64,000 nt of DNA from Streptomyces sp. NBC_00539. GTDB taxonomy: Bacteria; Actinomycetota; Actinomycetes; Streptomycetales; Streptomycetaceae. A program made the translations under genes and the position numbers. This document shows, one piece after another, positions 52,559 to 64,000 of the stretch; the first letter of the stretch is position 1; each line of letters begins with the position of its first letter. Where the stretch lies: assembly GCF_036346105.1 (NCBI RefSeq), contig NZ_CP107811.1, positions 3,283,501-3,347,500 of the forward strand, read 5' to 3'. The notes below the pieces were generated by a model. It saw only the letters and a list, made by a program, of their open reading frames with translations, searched no databases and was not told where the DNA came from.

Positions 52559-53116
52559 TTACGGCCTCCGGAGCACGTACTCCCGCTCCCTCGCCCCGCC
52601 CGCATCCCCCGGCATCGGCACGGTCAGGCCACTCTCCCGGAAGCCGAACCGCCGGTAGAACGCCTCGGCCCGCGCGTTCTCCTCGTGCACGAACAGCCGT
52701 ACGCGCTCCAGCGGCGGCTCCTCCAGCGACCACGCCCATTCCAGCGCGGCCCGGAACAACGCCTCGGTCAGCCCGGTGCCCCGCTGCTCGGCCCGCACGA
52801 ACACGCCGACCACGTGTCCCTGCTCCTGCTCGACCGCCTCACCGAAGTAGTCCGGCACGCCGCCGGGCTCGACCAGCAGCGTCACCGAGCCGTTCCACTG
52901 CCCGTCCGCGGCTTCCGCGATGAACTGCCGCGCGCCCCGCCCCTGACTCGCCCGCTCCGTGCGCCCCTGCCAGAACTCGTCCGGCTGCGCCTCCGCCTGC
53001 TCCAGCGTTTCCAAGAAGGCGATCGCCGCCGCCGGATCCCGCAACGCGAGGAGCCTCAGCTCCTTCGCCTGCTTCCACTCGTCGCCCCGTACCGCCCGTA
53101 TCACGTGTTCGTTCAT
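52559..53116 (-). CDS. GNAT-family N-acetyltransferase
   Basis: 185 residues from ATG 53116. GNAT core: VIRAVRGDEWKQAKELRLLA, GHVVGVFVRAEQRGTGLTEA (acetyl-CoA loop, R-G-T-G variant of QxxGxG), VRLFVHEENARAEAFYRRFG. Substrate unknown. An open frame continues upstream into the rRNA terminator region but has no homology. Confidence 0.9.
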   Translation of the reverse strand: MNEHVIRAVRGDEWKQAKELRLLALRDPAAAIAFLETLEQAEAQPDEFWQGRTERASQGRGARQFIAEAADGQWNGSVTLLVEPGGVPDYFGEAVEQEQGHVVGVFVRAEQRGTGLTEALFRAALEWAWSLEEPPLERVRLFVHEENARAEAFYRRFGFRESGLTVPMPGDAGGAREREYVLRRP

Positions 53117-53209
53117 AACAGCGGATCCAACCACGCCCACTTGCCATGCCGCACCCGCAATTCCGTGTGCCGGGCGCCGGTTCACACGAAACGGGTCCGG
53201 AACGCAGAA

Positions 53210-53247
53210 AAGCCCCGCACCGGCCCCGAAGGGCTGGTGCGGGGCTT
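53210..53247 (-). terminator. rRNA operon terminator, copy 1
   Basis: AAGCCCCGCACCGGCCC-CGAA-GGGCTGGTGCGGGGCTT, 17-base arms with one mismatch, 12 bases after the 5S 3' end on the minus strand; then TTTTCTGC. Confidence 0.95.
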
Positions 53248-53258
53248 CCCGCAATGAT

Positions 53259-53378
53259 TGTTCGGCGGCGTCCTACTCTCCCACAGGGTCCCCCCTGCAG
53301 TACCATCGGCGCTGAAAGGCTTAGCTTCCGGGTTCGGAATGTAACCGGGCGTTTCCCTAACGCTATGACCACCGAAAC
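53259..53378 (-). rRNA. rrf: 5S ribosomal RNA
   Basis: 120 bases. Minus strand begins GTTTCGGTGGTCATAGCGTT and ends GACGCCGCCGAACA, the Streptomyces 5S form. Identical to 62406-62525. Confidence 0.97.
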
Positions 53379-53453
53379 ACTATGAAGTTGACCAACCGGA
53401 TGACAACACGGTCGTTACTTCAGAACTAACACAGTGGACGCGAGCAACTGAGG
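53379..53453 (-). other. 23S-5S spacer with processing-stem arm
   Basis: No tRNA. CACAGTGGACGCGAGCAACT plus GAGG at 53430-53453 is complementary (2 mismatches) to 56571-56594 upstream of 23S, forming the 23S RNase III processing stem. Confidence 0.8.
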
Positions 53454-58383
<4,930 letters not shown>

Positions 58384-58893
58384 GTTTACCCGTAATCGGG
58401 TGAAACACACACTTAGAGCGGGTCAGCCAAGGTCGGAATAAGACCGGCTGACCACAACGTCCTCGCTGTGTTCATTGCCTGCAAGCACTCCACGAAGGAG
58501 CCCCACAGGACTTTTTCAAAGGAACCTCATCCACCGGAGTGGACGGGGTATCAACTTCTGGCGTTGATTTTTGGCACGCTGTTGAGTTCTCAAGGAACGG
58601 ACGCTTCCTTCGTACTCACCCTCGCGGGTTTTCCTCCGGGCGCTTCCTTTGTTCTTCTTTGTTCTTACGTTTCCGACTCTATCAGACTCTTTCGTGTCCG
58701 ATTCCCGGTCGAAGCGGGTTCCTTCCAGGAATTCGCTTTCGCGTTTCCCTTTCCGGCGAGACCGACTCTATCAGAACTTTTCCACCGGATTTCCCGGCTT
58801 CTGAATCCCGATTGAGGAGTCGAGGTGCCCCGGTCGGAATTGCGTCCTCGGGGGCGTGTGCCGAGCCGTTCAGCTCCAGGCAACCGTTCTACT
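58384..58893 (-). promoter_or_regulatory. rRNA operon promoter and leader region
   Basis: 510 bases without a gene. CTGATAGAGTCGG occurs twice on the minus strand (58673-58685 and 58762-58774, 89 bases apart), likely -10 regions of two tandem rrn promoters. Nearer 16S, CTTGAGAACTCAACAGCGTG (about 58578-58597) is the boxA-like antitermination/processing element. Confidence 0.75.
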
Positions 58894-60156
58894 CTACAGC
58901 TCCCCCGCCACACCGTCAAAACGGCTCGGCTCCTCCTCGGCCCGGGGCGTCCGGTCCTGCCGGGGCAGCAGGAAGGGGGTCGTCATGATGAGGAGTCCGG
59001 CGAGCGCGATCGCGAGGCGCGGGCTGGTGAGCCCGGCCAGCAGCCCCCAGAGAGCGGTCAGTGCGGCGATCGTGGCCTTGCTGGAGACGGACCACGCGGA
59101 CAGGGTGCGGGCGACCCGGCCTGCCGGGGTCCGCTCGAGCCGGAAGGTGGCGAACACCGGGTTGAACACTCCCATGCAGGTGATCAGCCCGAACTCGACG
59201 ACCATGACGAGCACCAGCCCGGCCGTGCCGGGGCCGATGAAGACCAGCCCGAGCAGCCAGCACGCCCTCAGCACCCCGGTCGTGAACATGACCCTGTGGC
59301 GCCCGTACCGGGCGACGAGCCGCGGGGCGAGGCGTGAGCCGATCAGACCGCCGATGCAGGGCACGGCGAAGGCCAGACCGTACTGCCAGGGTGCGAACCC
59401 GAGGCGTCCGAGCATGAGGACGGCGAGCAGCGGCTGGGTCGCCATGATCAGGCCGCTGACCAGGATGGTGTTGGCGAACAGCGGCCGCAGCGCGGAGTCG
59501 CGCAGGATGTACCGCCACCCGTCGAGCAGGTCGCCGACGCGCAACCGCGGTGGTACCGCGGTCTGCCTGGGCGGCGGCTCCTGGCCGCCGATCGCGCGGA
59601 TCCCCACCGCCGAGAGCAGGTAGCTCACCGCGTTGGCCGTCACGGTCATCACCGGACCGAGCAACCCGATCGCGGCACCACCGAGGGGCGGACCGAGCAC
59701 GGAGGCGGTCCAGTTCGTCGACTCGAACCGCCCGTTGGCAACGAGCAGGTCCTCCGGCCCCACGAGCGATTTCAAGCATGCGCCGCCGGCCGCGGTGAAG
59801 GCGATGTCGGCCGCCCCGACGAGGATCGACACGACCAGGAGCTGGGCGAAGCTCAGCCAACCGAGCGCGAACGCCGCGGGGACACTCATCAACGCCGCGA
59901 ACCGGACCAGGTCCATCGCGACCATCACCGGCCGCTTCCGCCGGAACTCCACCCACGGGCCGAGCGGCACCGCCACCACCGCACCGACCGCCAGTCCCGC
60001 GGCCGCCAGCACCGACACCTGGGTCGTCCCGGCGTGCAGAACGAGGACCGCGATCAGGGGAAACGCGTCGAACGCGAGCCACGTCCCGAGGGTGCTGACC
60101 GCGTACGCCGCCCACAACCACCCGAACTGCCGCCCCAAAGCCCGCCCGGCCCCCAT
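58894..60156 (-). CDS. MFS transporter
   Basis: 420 residues, twelve predicted transmembrane helices from GWLWAAYAVSTLGTWLAFDA onward, with the MFS loop GPWVEFRRKRPVMVAMD between TM2 and TM3 and RLAPRLVARYGRHRVMF between TM8 and TM9. Resembles MFS_3/EntS-like drug or siderophore exporters; substrate unknown. ATG 60156 with GGGGGTGTGG upstream. No regulator adjoins it. Confidence 0.9.
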   Translation of the reverse strand: MGAGRALGRQFGWLWAAYAVSTLGTWLAFDAFPLIAVLVLHAGTTQVSVLAAAGLAVGAVVAVPLGPWVEFRRKRPVMVAMDLVRFAALMSVPAAFALGWLSFAQLLVVSILVGAADIAFTAAGGACLKSLVGPEDLLVANGRFESTNWTASVLGPPLGGAAIGLLGPVMTVTANAVSYLLSAVGIRAIGGQEPPPRQTAVPPRLRVGDLLDGWRYILRDSALRPLFANTILVSGLIMATQPLLAVLMLGRLGFAPWQYGLAFAVPCIGGLIGSRLAPRLVARYGRHRVMFTTGVLRACWLLGLVFIGPGTAGLVLVMVVEFGLITCMGVFNPVFATFRLERTPAGRVARTLSAWSVSSKATIAALTALWGLLAGLTSPRLAIALAGLLIMTTPFLLPRQDRTPRAEEEPSRFDGVAGEL

Positions 60157-60493
60157 GCCCCACACCCCCGTCGCCTCACGCAGTTGGCCATCATGGCACT
60201 GCACCGCACCCCGTCGCTGCACACGCCGGCCGACCGGGCGGCCCCAGCAGTCGTACCGGTCGTCCGCGGACGACAGCGACCCGCTCGACCCGCTCGACCC
60301 GCTAGGCCGGACGGGCGCACTGGACGGCTGGTTCGTCGTACCGGCGTGACGTCCCGGGTCGCTGGTCTGAGTGCACTCTGCCGTCGCCCCGTGCGTCCGA
60401 CGCGGACCGGTACCGGTTGCGCCCTAGCGTGGGTCCGGAACAATCCGGGCATACCGCGCCCGGAGATCCCGGGCTTTCGGAGGCACCCTCACC
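60157..60493. other. Divergent gap between MFS and YceI genes
   Basis: 337 bases, no gene. Holds three CGACCCGCT tandem copies (60277-60303), and TAGCGT (about 60425-60430), a -10-like box for the YceI gene. Confidence 0.5.
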
Positions 60494-61045
60494 ATGACCA
60501 CCGGCATCGCAGAGCTCACCGGGGACTACGTCCTCGACCCGGCCCACACCCGAATCGGCTTTGTCGCCCGCCACGCCATGGTGACGAAGGTCCGCGGAGC
60601 ATTCCACCAGTTCGAGGGCACCGCTCACCTGGACGGCACCGATCCGGCCCGCTCCAGTGGCCAGGTGGCGGTGAAGGTCGAGAGCATCGACACCGGCGTC
60701 GAACAGCGCGACCAGCACCTGCGCACCAACGACTTCCTGGACGCTCCCAACTACCCCGAGATCACGTTCCGCAGCACCTCGGTCGAGCCGCGCTCCGACA
60801 ACGAATACCGCGTCACCGGCGACCTGACCATCAAGGACACCACCCGCCCGGTCACCATCGACTTCGAGTACACCGGCCATGCCGTCGATCCCTACGGCAA
60901 CCTCCGCGTCGGCCTGGAGGGATCGGTGACCATCTCCCGTCAGGAGTTCGGGGTGACCTGGAACGCGGCCTTGGAAGGCGGCGGTGTCCTGGTCGGCGAC
61001 AAGGTCGTCCTGGAGTTCGACATCTCCGCGATCAAGCAGGGGTAA
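60494..61045 (+). CDS. YceI-family lipocalin-like protein
   Basis: 183 residues, cytoplasmic (no signal peptide). YceI fold: GDYVLDPAHTRIGFVARHAM, VRGAFHQFEGTAHLDG, GDLTIKDTTRPVTIDFEYTG and QEFGVTWNAALEGGGVLVGD. The family binds polyisoprenoids or other lipophilic ligands. Strong GGAGG SD before ATG 60494. Overlaps the Nudix gene tail to tail by 14 bases. Confidence 0.93.
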   Translation: MTTGIAELTGDYVLDPAHTRIGFVARHAMVTKVRGAFHQFEGTAHLDGTDPARSSGQVAVKVESIDTGVEQRDQHLRTNDFLDAPNYPEITFRSTSVEPRSDNEYRVTGDLTIKDTTRPVTIDFEYTGHAVDPYGNLRVGLEGSVTISRQEFGVTWNAALEGGGVLVGDKVVLEFDISAIKQG

Positions 61046-61568
61046 CAGCCCTGCGGAACCCGGCTAGGGGCTTGTGCGGGCGACCTTGCAGGGCTCGGGC
61101 GATGAGATCATGGACCAGGAACTCTCCGGGCAGGCGGTTCTCCTTGAGCGGTTCAAGGTTGTCGGGGCCGAACCACCCGTAGGCGGAGTGCTTGGACCAT
61201 TCCAGCCTGGGATGGTCCAGGTCGCCCTCGACCTCGACGAGATAGTCGGCTTCGTGACGGACTCCGGCGCCGTCGTCTCCGGTCCAGGTGCTGGTACCGA
61301 GGAAACGCCGCACGTGGCGAAGGCGCCAACCGGTCTCTTCCTCGATCTCCCGCGCCAGAGCCTCCAGCAGGGTCTCGCCGTCCTCGACGTGACCTCCCAC
61401 GATGTCCCAGGTATGGGGGAAGAGCCGGCGATGGGGACTTCGCCTTTGGGCGAAGGCTTTGCCGCTGTGATTGAGGATGACGGCCCCTACGGTCCAGACC
61501 TCCCCAGGTACGCCGAGGGGTAGCTCGACGTCGTGTTCCACGCTGAACGACCGTTTGTGTCCGGGCAC
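61032..61568 (-). CDS. Nudix hydrolase
   Basis: 178 residues. Complete Nudix box at ~58-80: GHVEDGETLLEALA then REIEEETGW, matching Gx5Ex7REUxEExGU. Flanking strands WTVGAVILNHSGKAFAQRRS and YLVEVEGDLDHPRLEWSKHS. Hydrolyses nucleoside diphosphate-linked substrates; exact one unknown. ATG 61568. Confidence 0.92.
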   Translation of the reverse strand: MPGHKRSFSVEHDVELPLGVPGEVWTVGAVILNHSGKAFAQRRSPHRRLFPHTWDIVGGHVEDGETLLEALAREIEEETGWRLRHVRRFLGTSTWTGDDGAGVRHEADYLVEVEGDLDHPRLEWSKHSAYGWFGPDNLEPLKENRLPGEFLVHDLIARALQGRPHKPLAGFRRAVTPA

Positions 61569-61607
61569 GGTCGACAGGGTAGGCCGGGTGTTCCCGTCGG
61601 ACGGGTG

Positions 61608-61898
61608 CTACAGGTTGACCCGTTTGAGGTACACGCGGCTGCGGTGCGGGATGGTCTGGTACCAGAGCAGCAGGTGCTCGTCCTCGTACGTACGCAGCCG
61701 CATCGGGTGGGGGTCCTCGTAGAGGCTGCCGTCCTTGGGGTCGATGGCCAGGGAGGCCAGGTCGACCAGGCCGTCCATGACGGCCTCGACGAGGCTCAAC
61801 TGCTCCGCCGGCATGTCGCCGAGCACCCACACCCGGCCGGGATCGCACTCCCACGCCCAGCCGCCGTCGTTCTCGACGCCCTCGCCGCGCGAGGTCAC
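61608..61898 (-). CDS. RelE/ParE-like small protein, possible toxin
   Basis: 96 residues from GTG 61898, overlapping the upstream gene by 4 bases (GTGA). Contains DPKDGSLYEDPHPMRLRTYE and DEHLLLWYQTIPHRSRVYLK, similar in pattern to the last beta strands of RelE/ParE toxins (compact basic strands ending in ..V.L.RV). No catalytic residue set can be confirmed. Together with the next gene it has the size, order and overlap of a toxin-antitoxin pair; this is inference. Confidence 0.6.
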   Translation of the reverse strand: MTSRGEGVENDGGWAWECDPGRVWVLGDMPAEQLSLVEAVMDGLVDLASLAIDPKDGSLYEDPHPMRLRTYEDEHLLLWYQTIPHRSRVYLKRVNL

Positions 61899-62251
61899 TG
61901 ACCGATCTCCGCCTGGGCCTCGGCGAGGATGCGGCTGCTCGTCTCCATGGCGGTCCGGAACTCCTGTTCCGTCGCTCGCGGATCACCGGCGACGCGTTCC
62001 GCCTCCAGGAGCGCCGCGGACCGCGCCGGCCATCGATGGATCGCCACGTGTGTGGCCCACTTGATCAGGAAGAACCGCAGCGGGTTGATCCCGCCGGTCT
62101 CCGCGGCCCGGTCGAACGCCTCGTTGCATTCCTTGTCGAGCACGGGGAGGCTCGCCATGTCGATCCGCCGCACGGCATCCCGCAGCGCTTCGCGCGTCAT
62201 GGCCGGCTGGGGAATGAGCGGACCGCCGGCATCCAGCTGCTGTGCTGTCAT
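61895..62251 (-). CDS. Small helical protein, possible antitoxin (DUF6247-like)
   Basis: 118 residues from ATG 62251 (GGAGGG 4 bases upstream). Begins MTAQQLDAGGPLIPQPAMTR, then mainly helices: LRDAVRRIDMASLPVLDKEC and FRTAMETSSRILAEAQAEIG. No DNA-binding motif is obvious. Upstream partner of the overlapping RelE-like gene, the usual antitoxin-first order. Its own start is 97 bases from the second 5S terminator. Confidence 0.6.
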   Translation of the reverse strand: MTAQQLDAGGPLIPQPAMTREALRDAVRRIDMASLPVLDKECNEAFDRAAETGGINPLRFFLIKWATHVAIHRWPARSAALLEAERVAGDPRATEQEFRTAMETSSRILAEAQAEIGQ

Positions 62252-62356
62252 CTGCCCTCCAGGGGAACGCGGCCAGGATACCCAGCCCGACCCACGGCCG
62301 AGCGGTTTCGGCCCCGTACGTCCGGGGAACTCGGGCGAACTCCGGTAAACGCAGAA

Positions 62357-62394
62357 AAGCCCCGCACCGGCCCCGAAGGGCTGGTGCGGGGCTT
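62357..62394 (-). terminator. rRNA operon terminator, copy 2
   Basis: Same 38-base hairpin as 53210-53247, displaced by exactly 9147 bases. Confidence 0.95.
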
Positions 62395-62405
62395 CCCGCA
62401 ATGAT

Positions 62406-62525
62406 TGTTCGGCGGCGTCCTACTCTCCCACAGGGTCCCCCCTGCAGTACCATCGGCGCTGAAAGGCTTAGCTTCCGGGTTCGGAATGTAACCGGGCGTT
62501 TCCCTAACGCTATGACCACCGAAAC
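62406..62525 (-). rRNA. rrf: 5S ribosomal RNA, second operon
   Basis: Identical to 53259-53378 as far as can be read by eye; belongs to a second minus-strand rRNA operon. Confidence 0.97.
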
Positions 62526-62600
62526 ACTATGAAGTTGACCAACCGGATGACAACACGGTCGTTACTTCAGAACTAACACAGTGGACGCGAGCAACTGAGG

Positions 62601-64000
<1,400 letters not shown>

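Noticed and set aside
52559-53254. Longer start for the GNAT gene beginning MREAPHQPFG
   Set aside because: Those codons come from the rRNA terminator hairpin; the same sequence prefixes an unrelated gene at 62401.

Overview
The window is a very GC-rich, gene-dense stretch of a Streptomyces chromosome. The evidence is codon use with G/C at third positions, leaderless TAnnnT promoters, the actinomycete-only families RsiG, Nur, GlnR and mycothiol synthase MshD, and Streptomyces-type rRNA operons without tRNAs. From memory, gene order runs parallel to the S. coelicolor core from about SCO4202 down to SCO4126 (amfC/rsiG, nur, glnR, mshD, ppk, pstSCAB, csoR, then the cmd cluster). This synteny was not checked by any search.

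Region by region. 1-9.7 kb: the tail of a cell-wall NlpC/P60 hydrolase, a receiver-SpoIIE phosphatase, DUF2516, an HBHA-like protein with its XRE regulator, a MerR/DUF4188 divergent pair, an AraC/VOC pair, a PrmC-related methyltransferase, an Eis-type acetyltransferase, the c-di-GMP-responsive anti-sigma factor RsiG, and dtd. 9.7-17 kb: YgfZ, the nickel regulator Nur, a nitrobindin-like protein, small membrane proteins, a thiosulfate sulfurtransferase operon headed by a 27-codon cysteine-containing leader peptide, a DUF2993 protein, a repeat-rich membrane protein and a MoaD-like protein. 17-28.6 kb: the nitrogen regulator GlnR with a terminator-like leader, a LacI regulator, a membrane serine protease with a two-component system, a secreted PI-PLC-like enzyme, a TetR/hydrolase pair, a secreted 5'-nucleotidase and MshD. 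28.9-39.2 kb is a phosphate block: ppk and a CHAD protein, then pstSCAB behind a clear PHO box, a low-affinity Pit transporter with its DUF47 partner, and the copper sensor CsoR with its operator.

39-52.5 kb: small proteins, a lipoprotein, a PAP2 phosphatase, a transglycosylase/NlpC-P60 hydrolase, a thioesterase and a Cys-rich pentapeptide-repeat protein. Then comes a six-gene, tightly coupled operon (45.3-52.5 kb) whose parts resemble a stripped type IV secretion machine: a two-TM pilin-like protein, a VirB8-like protein, a VirB6/TrbL-like protein, a VirB4 split into two proteins, and a VirD4-like protein that has no visible P-loop and carries three 87-bp in-frame repeats. No relaxase is seen. 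This matches the cmdABCDEF cluster linked to differentiation, and it is the most system-like object in the window.

53-64 kb: a complete minus-strand rRNA operon (16S-23S-5S) and the 3' part of a second operon in the same orientation, with only about 4 kb between them. That gap holds an MFS exporter, a YceI protein, a Nudix hydrolase and an overlapping two-gene unit resembling a toxin-antitoxin pair. No CRISPR array, tRNA gene, transposase or integrase was seen.
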